From assembly GCA_020442915.1 (NCBI GenBank), contig JAGRJD010000001.1, positions 62,001 to 126,000 of the forward strand: a DNA stretch of 64,000 bases, given 5' to 3'. Positions 15,166-25,279 of the stretch are shown here, in pieces. The stretch's first letter is position 1. Every line of letters starts with the position of its first letter. The notes beneath the pieces were generated by a model that worked only from the letters and a program-made list of their open reading frames with translations, ran no database searches and was not told where the DNA came from. The stretch is from Thiothrix sp. (GTDB lineage Bacteria > Pseudomonadota > Gammaproteobacteria > Thiotrichales > Thiotrichaceae). Position numbers and translations under genes: made by a program.

Positions 15166-18045
15166 ATGACCGACCTTCACGCCCTGGAAGCACACGACCG
15201 TTTCATCCGCCGCCACAATGGCCCGGATGCCGCTGAAACCGCAGCCATGCTGGCTGAACTCGGGCTGGAATCACTGGATCAGCTGGTGGAACAGACCCTG
15301 CCGCATGCCATCCGCCTGCAGGCTCCACTGGCCCTTCCGGCCAGCCGCAGTGAGCAGGCCGTGCTGGAAACCCTGCAGCAGCTGGCCAGCCGTAACCGCA
15401 TCAACCGGTCCTTCATCGGGCTGGGGTATTACGATACCGTGGTGCCGCCGGTCATTCTGCGCAATGTGCTGGAAAATCCGGGCTGGTATACGGCTTACAC
15501 GCCTTATCAGCCGGAAATTTCCCAAGGGCGTCTGGAAGGTCTGCTGAATTTCCAGCAGATGGTCATGGACCTGAGCGGCATGGAAATCGCCAATGCCTCC
15601 CTGCTGGATGAGGCTACAGCGGCGGCAGAGGCCATGGCCCTGTGCCGCCGTTCCAACCGCAAGGTCAAGGCCGACCGTTTTTTTGTGGCGGACGATGTGC
15701 TGCCGCAGACCTTGGATGTGCTGCGCACCCGCGCCTATTACTTCGGCATTGAACTGGTGGTCGGCAACCCGGCTACCGATCTGGTCGCACAGGAGGTCTT
15801 CGGGGTGCTGCTGCAATACCCCGGTGCTGACGGGGGCATTCCGGACCTCAAGGCCCTGATCGAGCAGGCCCATGCCCGGAACGCGCTGGTGTGTGTGGCT
15901 GCCGATATCATGAGCCTGGTGCTGCTGACCCCGCCGGGTGAGCTCGGGGCAGATGTGGTGGTCGGCTCCACCCAGCGTTTCGGCGTCCCCATGGGTTATG
16001 GGGGGCCACATGCGGCCTATTTCGCCACCCGCGATGCCTACAAGCGCACCATGCCCGGACGGGTGATCGGGGTATCGGTCGATGCCCGTGGCAAGCCGGC
16101 TTATCGCATGGCGATGCAGACCCGCGAGCAGCATATCCGGCGTGAAAAAGCCACCTCCAACATTTGTACGGCTCAGGCACTGCTGGCCAACATGGCGGGA
16201 TTCTATGCGGTCTACCACGGCCCCGAAGGGCTCAAGACCATCGCAGCCCGCATTGAGCGCCTGACTGCCATTCTGGCACTGGGCCTGACCCGGAAAGGGC
16301 TGCAGTTGCGGCATGACAGCTGGTTTGACACCCTCACGCTGCAGGTCGGTGAACAGCAGTCGGCCCTGTATCAGCGTGCCCTGAATGCCGGCCTGAACCT
16401 GCGCCAGGTCGGGACGGATGCCCTGGGGATCAGTCTGGATGAGCGCAAGACCCGCGCCGATGTGCTGGCCTTGTTTGATGCCCTGCTGGGTGCGGATCAC
16501 GGGCTGGATGTGGAGGCGCTGGACAGTGAAGTGCAGTTGCGCAGTTTCAGCGGCATTCCGGCAGCGCTGAAACGCAGCTCCCCGTTCCTGACCCACGAAG
16601 TCTTCAGGCGCCACCATTCCGAAACCAGTATGCTGCGCTACCTCAAGCAGCTGGAAAACCGCGATTATTCACTGGTGCACGGCATGATTCCACTCGGCTC
16701 CTGCACCATGAAGCTCAATGCCAGCAGTGAGATGCTGCCCATCACCTGGCCGGCCTTTGCCGACATGCACCCTATGGCTCCGGATGACCAGACTACCGGC
16801 TACCGGCAGATGATTGATGAACTGGCGGCTGCACTGGCAGAAATCACCGGCTACGATGCCATTTCCATGCAGCCCAACTCCGGAGCGCAGGGAGAATATG
16901 CCGGGCTGGTCGCCATCCGCCGCTACCAGCGCAGTCTGGGGCAGGAACAGCGCGATGTGTGCCTGATCCCGAGTTCTGCCCATGGTACCAATCCGGCTTC
17001 TGCGGCCATGGCCGGCCTCAGGATCGTGATTGTGGAATGTGACGACAACGGCAATGTGGATGTGGATGACCTGCGAGCCAAGGCCGGTCAGCATGCTGAC
17101 CGCCTGTCCTGCATCATGATCACCTACCCCTCCACCCATGGCGTGTTTGAAGAAGCCATCGTGGATATCTGCGCCATCGTGCATGAACACGGCGGACAGG
17201 TCTACATGGACGGGGCCAACATGAACGCTCAGGTCGGGCTGTCCAAACCGGGCCGGTTCGGTTCCGATGTGTCTCACCTCAACCTGCACAAGACTTTCTG
17301 CATTCCGCATGGCGGCGGGGGTCCCGGCATGGGACCGATCGGTGTCAGATCGCATCTGGCCCCGTTCCTGTCCGGTCATGTGTGGCGCAGTGACAAAACA
17401 GATACCGCAGGGGCCGGTGCGGTTGCCGCCGCCCCGTTCGGCAGTGCCTCCATTCTGCCGATCTCCTGGGTCTATCTGCAGCTGATGGGGGCACAGGGCC
17501 TCAGGCAGGCGACGGAACTGGCCATCCTGAATGCCAATTACGTTGCCGCACGTCTGGACGGTCATTACCCGATCCTGTACCGGGGGCGTCAGGGACGGGT
17601 GGCGCACGAGTGCATCATTGACATTCGCCCCCTGAAAGCGGCCTCCGGCATCAGTGATGAAGATATTGCCAAACGCCTGATGGATTATGGCTTTCATGCG
17701 CCCACCATGTCTTTTCCGGTGGCCGGTACCCTGATGATCGAACCGACCGAATCGGAATCCCGGGCAGAGCTGGACCGCTTTTGTGAGGCCATGATCAGTA
17801 TTCGGGATGAAACCCGCCGGGTACAGAATGGCGAATGGCCGCAGGACAACAACCCGCTGGTGCGTGCGCCGCATACGCTGGAAGACCTGCTGGACTGGGA
17901 CCGGCCCTATGAGGCGCGGCTGGCGATCCTGCCCGGCAACACCCCCGCGCACGTCAAGTTCTGGCCCAGCGTGAACCGGGTGGATAATGTCTACGGCGAC
18001 CGGCATCTGGTGTGCTCCTGTGCACCGGTTGACAGTTATCGCTGA
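15166..18045 (+). CDS. gcvP: Glycine dehydrogenase (decarboxylating), P protein
   Basis: The PLP-dependent P protein decarboxylates glycine and loads the aminomethyl group on lipoyl-GcvH. The 959-residue protein is a full-length single-chain type with both halves. The PLP-binding Lys is at 709 in [17 protein letters not shown]. An N-terminal [14 protein letters not shown] segment and [14 protein letters not shown], the usual landmarks, are present. It ends the riboswitch-controlled operon; lipoamide dehydrogenase is not in the window. A hairpin follows. Confidence 0.97.
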   Translation: MTDLHALEAHDRFIRRHNGPDAAETAAMLAELGLESLDQLVEQTLPHAIRLQAPLALPASRSEQAVLETLQQLASRNRINRSFIGLGYYDTVVPPVILRNVLENPGWYTAYTPYQPEISQGRLEGLLNFQQMVMDLSGMEIANASLLDEATAAAEAMALCRRSNRKVKADRFFVADDVLPQTLDVLRTRAYYFGIELVVGNPATDLVAQEVFGVLLQYPGADGGIPDLKALIEQAHARNALVCVAADIMSLVLLTPPGELGADVVVGSTQRFGVPMGYGGPHAAYFATRDAYKRTMPGRVIGVSVDARGKPAYRMAMQTREQHIRREKATSNICTAQALLANMAGFYAVYHGPEGLKTIAARIERLTAILALGLTRKGLQLRHDSWFDTLTLQVGEQQSALYQRALNAGLNLRQVGTDALGISLDERKTRADVLALFDALLGADHGLDVEALDSEVQLRSFSGIPAALKRSSPFLTHEVFRRHHSETSMLRYLKQLENRDYSLVHGMIPLGSCTMKLNASSEMLPITWPAFADMHPMAPDDQTTGYRQMIDELAAALAEITGYDAISMQPNSGAQGEYAGLVAIRRYQRSLGQEQRDVCLIPSSAHGTNPASAAMAGLRIVIVECDDNGNVDVDDLRAKAGQHADRLSCIMITYPSTHGVFEEAIVDICAIVHEHGGQVYMDGANMNAQVGLSKPGRFGSDVSHLNLHKTFCIPHGGGGPGMGPIGVRSHLAPFLSGHVWRSDKTDTAGAGAVAAAPFGSASILPISWVYLQLMGAQGLRQATELAILNANYVAARLDGHYPILYRGRQGRVAHECIIDIRPLKAASGISDEDIAKRLMDYGFHAPTMSFPVAGTLMIEPTESESRAELDRFCEAMISIRDETRRVQNGEWPQDNNPLVRAPHTLEDLLDWDRPYEARLAILPGNTPAHVKFWPSVNRVDNVYGDRHLVCSCAPVDSYR

Positions 18046-18067
18046 GTATCCGTAAGCCTTGCTCTGG

Positions 18068-18097
18068 GGGCCAGACTTGAGTGAGTCTGGCCCTTCC
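18068..18097 (+). terminator. Hairpin after gcvP, probable terminator
   Basis: GGGCCAGACT (18068-18077) pairs perfectly with AGTCTGGCCC (18084-18093) around a 6-base loop, followed by a short TTCC tract. A second 10-bp hairpin (GGGCTGCAGT/ACTGCAGCCC, 18143-18166) lies further on and could serve either strand. The T-runs are weak. Confidence 0.5.
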
Positions 18098-18176
18098 ACT
18101 TGGCATCAGGGACTGACCTGCACGAACCTGTTTTGCCCTCCCGGGCTGCAGTTTCAACTGCAGCCCTATCCCCACA

Positions 18177-19535
18177 TCAGCGTATGAGCAGCCGATCGAC
18201 CATCGCTGGTGCTGTACCAAGATAATTAGCGGGCGTTGTCAGTTCTCGTACACGGTCCTTGCCTAGCGGACCGACTACTTCGGCCACGTCGATCAGCACA
18301 TCGTACAGGCTTTGATCGTTGGCAATCGCCTGCCGGCAGGCCCCATAGACCAGATCATGTGCCGCAACCCGGCCGGTATGGGGGGCAAGCGCCATCATCA
18401 CGGCCTCTGCCACGATCAGCCCGCGCGAATGGTTCAGGTTGCGTGCCATCGCATCGGGGTGAACGACAAGGCCACCCAACATGAATTGCGCCTGTGCCAA
18501 AGCGCCCGATGCCATGCTGAACGCTTCTGGAACAGCGGACCATTCCAGATGCCAGGGTCCGGTTGCACGCTCGAAATCGTGCAGCAAAGCATCATACATC
18601 GTCGCCGCGTGGTTTCTTAGCAGACGAGCGGACGCGAGCAGCAGTTCGCAACTGACCGGGTTCTGCTTTTGCGGCATGGTCGAACTTGCCCCGCGATGGC
18701 GCACGAAAGGCTCGGAGACCTCGCCCAATTCTGTCGTCATCATGATGGAAATGTCGGTGGCGATCTTTCCCAGCGATCCGCCGATCATCGCCAACAAACT
18801 GACGGCCTCGGCGATGCTGTCGCGCATCGAATGCCAAGTGATCGAGGGCACACCAAGACCTAATTCCGCCGCAAGTTCACGCTGGACATCCAGCCCATCG
18901 GCACCAAGCGAGGCAAGCGTACCCGACGCACCAGAGAATTCGACCACCAGCAGGCGCGGGCGCAGCTGCCCGAGCCGCTCAAGATGCCGGTCGAAGGCCG
19001 ACAGCCAGACCGCCGCCTTCCATCCGAAGGTCACCGGCAGGGCGTGTTGAAGATGCGTGCGCCCGGCCATCGGCGTATCGCGATGGGCGTGGGCCAGACC
19101 GGCCAGAGTCGCCCGGACGTCCTTCAGCCGCCGCTCGATCAGGTCCAGGGCACCCGCCAGTTGCAAGATCGTGGCGGTATCCATGATGTCCTGCGTGGTC
19201 GCGCCCCAATGCAGGTATCGTCCGGCTTCGCCAGCCGCCGCCGACATCTGTTCGACCAGCGGCAGGATCGGATAGCCGACGATTTCGGTCTCATGCGCCA
19301 TACGGTCCATGTCCAGATCAAGGCCTTCGGCAGCGCCTGCGATTCCCTCCGCAACCTCTTTCGGCACGATGCCGAGGCGCGCTTGCGCGCGCGCCAAGGC
19401 AACTTCGGTCCGCTTGCAGGCATCCAGATAGGCCGCAGCGGACATGATTCCGCGCATCTCGTCATCGGCGAAGCTTCGGCCCCAAAGGGGATTATCCAGA
19501 AGCGAAACCGCACTGGCGGAAAATTCGGGTTTCAT
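18177..19535 (-). CDS. Fumarase/aspartase-superfamily lyase, PcaB-like
   Basis: A 452-residue homotetrameric-type lyase. The superfamily signature appears as SSTMPQKQNP, together with HWGATTQDIMDT and GRTHLQHALPVTFG, the three conserved regions forming the active site. It most resembles 3-carboxy-cis,cis-muconate cycloisomerase and related elimination lyases, but no pca genes are nearby, so the substrate may be a different C-N or C-O bonded dicarboxylate. The start at 19535 lies one base after the stop of the TAXI gene, so it ends a TRAP permease-TAXI-lyase operon. Oligonucleotide style (rich in CGAT/GATC) differs from the host-like flanks. Confidence 0.8.
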   Translation of the reverse strand: MKPEFSASAVSLLDNPLWGRSFADDEMRGIMSAAAYLDACKRTEVALARAQARLGIVPKEVAEGIAGAAEGLDLDMDRMAHETEIVGYPILPLVEQMSAAAGEAGRYLHWGATTQDIMDTATILQLAGALDLIERRLKDVRATLAGLAHAHRDTPMAGRTHLQHALPVTFGWKAAVWLSAFDRHLERLGQLRPRLLVVEFSGASGTLASLGADGLDVQRELAAELGLGVPSITWHSMRDSIAEAVSLLAMIGGSLGKIATDISIMMTTELGEVSEPFVRHRGASSTMPQKQNPVSCELLLASARLLRNHAATMYDALLHDFERATGPWHLEWSAVPEAFSMASGALAQAQFMLGGLVVHPDAMARNLNHSRGLIVAEAVMMALAPHTGRVAAHDLVYGACRQAIANDQSLYDVLIDVAEVVGPLGKDRVRELTTPANYLGTAPAMVDRLLIR

Positions 19536-19536
19536 C

Positions 19537-20523
19537 TTATTCCATCCCTTCCGGCAAAGCACCTGCAGGCAGTTCGATACCCTGCTCACGGTAATAGCGC
19601 ACGGCGCCGGGGTGATAGGGCAGCACATCGTTGGCGCCGGCATTCGCGACCAGCGTCTCAACAGCCGCCGCGTGTGTCGCCACGAGATCGTCATGCTTCT
19701 CGAACACCGTCTTCACGATTTCATAGGCCAGGCTTTCCGGCATCTCGGCATTGGCGAAGGCCACGTTCCACATAGCGACAGTTTCGATCGGCCCGGTTTG
19801 TGACGAATAGGTGCCCTCGGGAATGGTGAAGGACTGTGCAAAAGGCGACATCTCCTCGATCACCTTGATCTCGTCCAGGGTGAAGCCGAACATCACCGTC
19901 GGCGCGAGCGTCTCAAGCTCGGTGAAGGCGGCGATGGGGATGCCTGCTGCCGTGGTAACGGCGTCAAGCCGACCGTCGGCGAGTTGCGAGGTCTGGTCAC
20001 CGATGGGACCGTTCTGAATGCTGCTCTCCACCTTCAGCGCGCCAAGCCAGCGTTCCCAATAGGTGCCGCCGGTGCCACCGCGTGGGCCGGTTCCGATGGT
20101 TTTGCCGGCGAGGTCGCTGACGCTGGAGATGCCGGAACGCTGAAGTGCTGCACCCTGGAACGGCGTCAGATACATCGGGAAGAGCGCCCGCAAAGACGTG
20201 TATTCCGTGCCGGGATTCATGTCGAGTTCGCCATGCATGGCCTCGTAGGCCGGCCCCATGGTCGTCATGCCGATATCGATGCGATTACCGTCAACCAGCA
20301 CGATGTTATGCGCCGGCCCCTGGGTCTGCTGGGTCGATGCGGTCACCCCAAGGGTCTCTGACAAGATGCTTGCAAGTCCTTGACCATAGATGGCGTAAGT
20401 TCCGCCGGGCGATGCCGTGCCCACGACCAGCGTAGAGGGCCAGTCCGAACGGTCTGCGTCCTGGGCAATCGCCGTGGTGGCCGCGAGGGCGAAGAAAACG
20501 GATGTGAGTGTCAGTTTAGTCAT
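19537..20523 (-). CDS. TAXI-family TRAP transporter solute-binding protein
   Basis: A periplasmic binding protein of 328 residues with a signal peptide ending near TAIA (residue 20). The TAXI family landmarks are present: VVGTASPGGTYAIYGQGLA and RIDIGMTTMGPAYEA, then GPRGGTGGTYWERWL. It delivers ligand to the fused permease encoded just upstream in the same operon. TAXI systems carry organic acids and amino acids such as glutamate; the ligand here is unknown but should be a substrate or precursor of the adjacent lyase. Confidence 0.9.
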   Translation of the reverse strand: MTKLTLTSVFFALAATTAIAQDADRSDWPSTLVVGTASPGGTYAIYGQGLASILSETLGVTASTQQTQGPAHNIVLVDGNRIDIGMTTMGPAYEAMHGELDMNPGTEYTSLRALFPMYLTPFQGAALQRSGISSVSDLAGKTIGTGPRGGTGGTYWERWLGALKVESSIQNGPIGDQTSQLADGRLDAVTTAAGIPIAAFTELETLAPTVMFGFTLDEIKVIEEMSPFAQSFTIPEGTYSSQTGPIETVAMWNVAFANAEMPESLAYEIVKTVFEKHDDLVATHAAAVETLVANAGANDVLPYHPGAVRYYREQGIELPAGALPEGME

Positions 20524-20548
20524 GATGTCCTCCTATTGATGACTTGGA

Positions 20549-22672
20549 TCAGGTCTTATTGCCGCGGACGCCTGAGCGTGTCGGGAACGCGCCCCGCAAC
20601 ATCAGCAGGCCAAGGCAGAGTGCGATGCCCACAAGGTCGGTGTAGATGTCACCCGCAATCAGCAATCCGGCGGCAGCAACAAAGGCAATGCGGATCAGGG
20701 CCGGCAATTTGCCGCGCAACCAGCCCTCGCTGGCGATCGCCAATGCCCAGACACCGGCGGCGGCGGTCAGCGACGTGCGGATGATTTCGAGAACGCTACC
20801 CTCCATCAGCACGCCCTGATTGTGAATGAACAGGAACGGCACGAGGAAGGCGGCGATGCCAAAACGCACGGCCTTGAAGGCGGTTTCCCACGGATCGGCC
20901 CCGGCCAGCGCCGCGCCAGCGAAGGCTGACAATGCGATCGGCGGCGTGATGGTCGAGATTACCGCGAAATAGAAGATGAACAGGTGGACCGGCAGCATCG
21001 GCAGTCCCATCCGCTGTAACGCGGGTGCCACGACGCTGGCGGCGATGGCATAGGCAGCGGTGGTCGGCATACCCATCCCCAGGATCAGCGAGATGATCAT
21101 GCCGAAGATCAAAGCCAGCATCTCGGATTGCCCGGCGATGCTGAGCAGCAGCGATGAAAAGCGCCCGCCAAGCCCGGTCAGACCGATCACCCCGACAACG
21201 ATCCCTGCGCATGCGCAGACGGCGGCCAGTTGCAGCGATTGACGGGTGCCGGCGGCCAGTGCCGCGCCGATATCCTGTGCGGTCCCGCCAAGCGCCGTGC
21301 CGATAGCGTTGCGGCGCCCACCCAGAGCCCAGCCGACGACAAGGGCGACCAGGCCGATCATCGTGGCGATGGCGCCATGCGTATTGGCCGCCAGATTCGG
21401 CATGGCCGAAATCGTGAAGATCGCCGATGCCATGGGCGCGGCCAGCAGCCGCGTATCCAGATCCAGCCGCTGTTGCAGCATCACGAGGACGGCGATGGCG
21501 ATGCCCCAGCTACCGGCCGAGATGATCGAATAGCCACCGGCCAGAAAGGTGATCAGCACGGCCAGAGGTGCCAGCATAAAAGCATTGCGCAGAAGCGGAC
21601 GCAGCGGCGGCAATTCCGAACGCGGCAGACCCTCGATGCCTTCCTTGCGGGCTTGCAGGTCGATATGCAGGTAGACCGCGAGATAGTAGAGGATACAGGG
21701 GATCAGCGCCGCGACGATGATCGTCGTGTACGGAATGCCGGTCGCCTCCGCCATGATGAAGGCACCCGCACCCATGATCGGCGGGGTCAACTGACCGCCG
21801 GTCGAGGCCGCGGCCTCAATGGCGCCCGCGCTGGACGGCTTATAGCCGACGCGCTTCATCACAGGGATGGTGAAGGTGCCCGACGCCACGACATTCGCCA
21901 CGCCAGAGCCCGAAATCATCCCGAACAGGACCGAGCCGAACAGCGACACCTTGGCCGGCCCGCCGCGCAGTCCGCCAAAGGCAGAAAAGGCAATGTCCAT
22001 GAAATAATCGCCAACCTTGGAGACCTGCAGGAACGCGGCGAAAGTCACGAACAGCACGATATACAGCGCTGCGGCGGCAGTGGTGATCCCGAAGATCCCT
22101 TCCATCGAATAGACGAAGGTCGTGAACTCGCCGAAGCCGAAGCCGCGGTGATAGAGAACCCCCGGCAGCCACGGACCGACAAAACCGTATATGACAAAAA
22201 GCCCGGCCAGAATCGGCAATGCCAGCCCCGCCGAACGACGGGTGAATTCGATCACCACGATAATGCCAAGAGTTGCCACGACGACATCCGGCGTCGTCAT
22301 CAACACGCCGCTGCGCAGCACCAACTCGTTCAGGTTCAGCCAGATATAGGCTACCGCGCCGATGGCGACGGCCGACAAAGCCAGATCAAACAGCGGGATG
22401 CGGTTTTCGGGTTTGCCGAAGGGCGCATACAGTGCGAAGACGATCACCGCCGCCATGTTGACATGGATCGCGCGGAACACCCACGCATCGAGTTGCACCG
22501 CATTCAGCACCAGAAGATGGAATGCCGTATAGAGCAGGCAAAGCGCACCGACAGTCGCCTTTTGCCAACCACCAAGCGTACGGGTTTTTGCTCCGAAATC
22601 GAATTTCTCGGCCTTTTCGACGGACTCGGCCTCCAGAGTTGCCATGGCGGCACTCCCGGGTTGTTCAGACAT
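20549..22672 (-). CDS. TRAP transporter fused small-large permease (DctQM type)
   Basis: A 707-residue inner-membrane protein with about 4 plus 12 or more predicted helices, the fused 4TM-12TM organisation that accompanies TAXI binding proteins. A conserved DctM segment GSGVANVVASGTFTIP and QLTPPIMGAGAFIMAE are visible. Start at 22672 (MSEQPG) follows an unusually strong GGAGGAGGAG; an upstream in-frame ATG would begin inside the operator. It is the first gene of the island operon, divergent from the GntR regulator. Confidence 0.9.
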   Translation of the reverse strand: MSEQPGSAAMATLEAESVEKAEKFDFGAKTRTLGGWQKATVGALCLLYTAFHLLVLNAVQLDAWVFRAIHVNMAAVIVFALYAPFGKPENRIPLFDLALSAVAIGAVAYIWLNLNELVLRSGVLMTTPDVVVATLGIIVVIEFTRRSAGLALPILAGLFVIYGFVGPWLPGVLYHRGFGFGEFTTFVYSMEGIFGITTAAAALYIVLFVTFAAFLQVSKVGDYFMDIAFSAFGGLRGGPAKVSLFGSVLFGMISGSGVANVVASGTFTIPVMKRVGYKPSSAGAIEAAASTGGQLTPPIMGAGAFIMAEATGIPYTTIIVAALIPCILYYLAVYLHIDLQARKEGIEGLPRSELPPLRPLLRNAFMLAPLAVLITFLAGGYSIISAGSWGIAIAVLVMLQQRLDLDTRLLAAPMASAIFTISAMPNLAANTHGAIATMIGLVALVVGWALGGRRNAIGTALGGTAQDIGAALAAGTRQSLQLAAVCACAGIVVGVIGLTGLGGRFSSLLLSIAGQSEMLALIFGMIISLILGMGMPTTAAYAIAASVVAPALQRMGLPMLPVHLFIFYFAVISTITPPIALSAFAGAALAGADPWETAFKAVRFGIAAFLVPFLFIHNQGVLMEGSVLEIIRTSLTAAAGVWALAIASEGWLRGKLPALIRIAFVAAAGLLIAGDIYTDLVGIALCLGLLMLRGAFPTRSGVRGNKT

Positions 22673-22723
22673 TTCTCCTCCTCCTTTGACCAGATCAGGT
22701 TGGATCATCGTTCTATTTCGTAA

Positions 22724-22752
22724 ATGTACGTACATGTTAAATGTACGTACAT
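22724..22752. promoter_or_regulatory. Twin GntR operators ATGTACGTACAT
   Basis: Two identical 12-bp perfect palindromes at 22724-22735 and 22741-22752, centres 17 bases apart, sit between the divergent TRAP operon and the GntR gene. Their symmetry and location make them the likely binding sites of that regulator, controlling both directions. Confidence 0.75.
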
Positions 22753-22817
22753 TTAGCATGTTCGATATTGCATCCGGAAAAGGCTCATGTCAAGCTTTAT
22801 GAAATAAGGAGAACACA

Positions 22818-23561
22818 ATGTCATCTCGACCAATCTATGCCGCACTGGCAAATGAATTACGTCAGGAAATAGTCTCTGGAAAACTCAAGGTTGGTGCACT
22901 ACTGCCACCGGAAGTCGAGATCGCCACGGCGCACAAACTGTCGCGGTCAACAGTCAGGGCAGCACTGAATTGCCTTGTGGAAGAGGGACTTATCAGTCGA
23001 AAAAAGGGGAGCGGCACACGGGTTGAGGCACCTCGCCCCCCGAGAATATTTGATGTTTCGACATCAAGCATCGAAGATCTGACACATTTCAGTCTCGCGA
23101 CGAACCGGACGATCCTGTCACAGACAGACATCATTCTCGATATTGCACTGGCAGCCCGGCTGGAGGCGCAGCCAGGCTCGCATTGGCACCGGATCACCAC
23201 GCTGCGTGTGCCACCTGAGTCACCCGACCGCCCAATCTCAAAAACCGAGATATATCTGGAGGCCTCATTGGCAACGGACCTGGAAGATATTGACAGCTTC
23301 AAAGGCCTTTTCGCCGATCTGATCTATGAAAAACACGGAATATCAGTCGAAGCCGTACAACAGGTCATTCGACCTGCGCTTTTGGATGACGAAACCGCAC
23401 AGCTGCTGAAAACTGACAGGAACACCCCCGGGCTGGAAATCACAAGACGGTATATCTCGCATGGCCAACCCGTCCTGTTCAGCTTCAGTGTCTATCCGGC
23501 AGGCCGTTTCGAGTATCGCATCACGCTACATCGCAACAGCGGGTATGGCGACCGAACCTGA
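22818..23561 (+). CDS. GntR-family regulator, HutC subfamily (UTRA domain)
   Basis: A 247-residue transcription factor. Residues 5-70 are a winged helix (YAALANELRQEIVSGKLKVG, then LSRSTVRAALNCLVEEGLI), followed by a UTRA ligand-binding domain at about 90-240. AAGGAG precedes the ATG. It is divergent from the TRAP-lyase operon with twin palindromes between, so it probably represses the operon until a small ligand, perhaps the imported compound, binds. Confidence 0.9.
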   Translation: MSSRPIYAALANELRQEIVSGKLKVGALLPPEVEIATAHKLSRSTVRAALNCLVEEGLISRKKGSGTRVEAPRPPRIFDVSTSSIEDLTHFSLATNRTILSQTDIILDIALAARLEAQPGSHWHRITTLRVPPESPDRPISKTEIYLEASLATDLEDIDSFKGLFADLIYEKHGISVEAVQQVIRPALLDDETAQLLKTDRNTPGLEITRRYISHGQPVLFSFSVYPAGRFEYRITLHRNSGYGDRT

Positions 23562-23633
23562 ATGTCACTCACCATACACCCTCTTGCCCTGAGGCTACAG
23601 CATGAGCCAACCACAGCAAACAGGAGCCACTCC

Positions 23634-23993
23634 ATGCAGATTCACCGTATCAACCCGACCCGCCGCTGGTCCGACATCACGGTTTTCAATGGCATCGCCC
23701 GTTTTGTCGAGGTTCCGGAAGACGCTTCCGGCACCATTGAATCCCAGGTCCGGCAGGTGCTGGCGCAGGCGGAACAGTCACTGACACAGGTAGGCAGCGA
23801 CCGGAACCGGGTACTGTCCGTAACCATTTACCTTACGGACTTCGGCAACCTTGATGCCATGAATGCCATCTGGGATGACTGGTTTCCGGAGGGCAGTGCC
23901 CCGAGCCGTGCCTGTGTCAAGGCGGCGCTTGCCGATCCGGATTATCAGGTGGAAATGGCCTTCGTGGCGGTTGCCGGAGACCGCTGGCACTGA
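23634..23993 (+). CDS. RidA/YjgF-family protein
   Basis: A 119-residue small enamine/imine deaminase-like protein. Family landmarks are SDITVFNGIARFVEV, VLAQAEQSLTQVGSD, SVTIYLTD and a C-terminal VEMAFVAVAG segment. The start at 23634 follows CAGGAG; an earlier in-frame ATG lacks this. The family's conserved substrate-binding Arg falls in SRACVKAAL. It lies at the right border of the GntR-TRAP island but its style looks host-like. Confidence 0.85.
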   Translation: MQIHRINPTRRWSDITVFNGIARFVEVPEDASGTIESQVRQVLAQAEQSLTQVGSDRNRVLSVTIYLTDFGNLDAMNAIWDDWFPEGSAPSRACVKAALADPDYQVEMAFVAVAGDRWH

Positions 23994-24118
23994 AATGGGC
24001 CATGGCTTGCCAACCATCCTGCACACCTCCAGCGAGGCCTCAGGCACAGCAGCTCTAGGCATCCCGAGTCCGGATTGGTATCATCCCGGCTTCTTTACAG
24101 CAGACAAACCGATAAGCC

Positions 24119-25214
24119 ATGGAACTGAATCTCACCTACACCCGCATCAAGGACCTGCAGGCGCGTCTGGATGCGCTTAGGGGGTATCTTTGACTACGAC
24201 GCCAAGCATGAGCGTTTTGAGGAAGTCAACCGTGAACTGGAGCAACCGGACATCTGGAATGATCCCGAACGTGCCCAGCAGTTAGGCAGGGAGCGTGCCG
24301 CCCTTGAAACCGTTGTTGAAGGGATAGCCAGCCTCACCACCGGACTGGATGATGCCAATGAATTGCTGACGCTGGCAGAAGCCGAGGATGACGAAGCCAG
24401 CGCCGATGAAGTGATTGCCGAGATTGACCGTCTGGAACAGCAGGTCGAGCAGCTGGAATTCCAGCGCATGTTTGCCGGCGAGCTGGATGGCAACAACGCT
24501 TTCCTCGACATTCAGGCCGGTTCCGGCGGTACCGAAGCCCAGGACTGGGCCGAAATGCTGTTGCGCATGTACCTGCGCTGGGGTGAGGCCAAGGGATTCA
24601 AGACCGAGCTGATCGAAGCTTCACCCGGTGACGTGGCCGGGATCAAGAGTGCCACCATTGAATTTGAAGGCCCTTATGCCTATGGCTGGCTGCGTACCGA
24701 AACCGGCGTGCATCGGCTGGTTAGAAAGTCGCCGTTTGATTCCGGCAACCGCCGCCACACCTCGTTTTCCGGTGTGTTCGTGTCGCCCGAGATTGACGAC
24801 AATATCGAAGTCGAGATCAACCCGGCTGACCTGCGGGTGGACGTGTACCGTGCCTCCGGTGCCGGGGGCCAGCACGTCAACAAGACTGAATCCGCAGTAC
24901 GGATCACCCACAATCCCAGCGGCATTGTGGTCCAGTGCCAGAACGGGCGCTCCCAGCACCAGAACCGTGACACGGCCATGAAACAGCTCAAGGCCAAGCT
25001 CTACGAAATGGAGCTGCAGAAACGCCGGGACAAGCAGCAGGCGCTGGAAGACAGCAAGTCGGATATCGGCTGGGGTAGCCAGATCCGCTCTTATGTGCTG
25101 GACCAGTCACGCATCAAGGACCTGCGTACCGGCGTGGAAACCAGCAACACCCAGGCAGTGCTGGATGGCGACTTGGACCGTTTCATCGAAGCCAGCCTCA
25201 AAAGCGGGCTGTAA
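24119..25214 (+). CDS. prfB: Peptide chain release factor 2 (programmed +1 frameshift)
   Basis: Recognises UGA and UAA stop codons and triggers peptide release. A 24-codon first frame starts at 24119 and reaches TGA at 24191-24193; a +1 shift at CTT-TGA-C joins it to the main frame (GAC from 24192), giving 364 residues, the usual RF2 length. The RF2-specific codon-recognition motif SPF is in RKSPFDSGN, and the catalytic GGQ is in [12 protein letters not shown]. Frame-blind annotation would miss the first 24 residues. lysS follows after 65 bases, a common pairing. Confidence 0.97.
24179..24194 (+). promoter_or_regulatory. RF2 programmed frameshift site
   Basis: AGGGGGTAT followed by CTTTGAC: an internal Shine-Dalgarno-like AGGGGG three bases before the slippery CTT, then the UGA stop with C in the next position. 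This is the autoregulatory site of RF2, which limits its own synthesis by terminating at the in-frame UGA. Confidence 0.97.
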
Positions 25215-25279
25215 CCCCCCTTCCCCATTCCCGCCGCTGCCCCGTCAGCGAGGCGGCGGTGTCATACAGGTGAAAAGAC

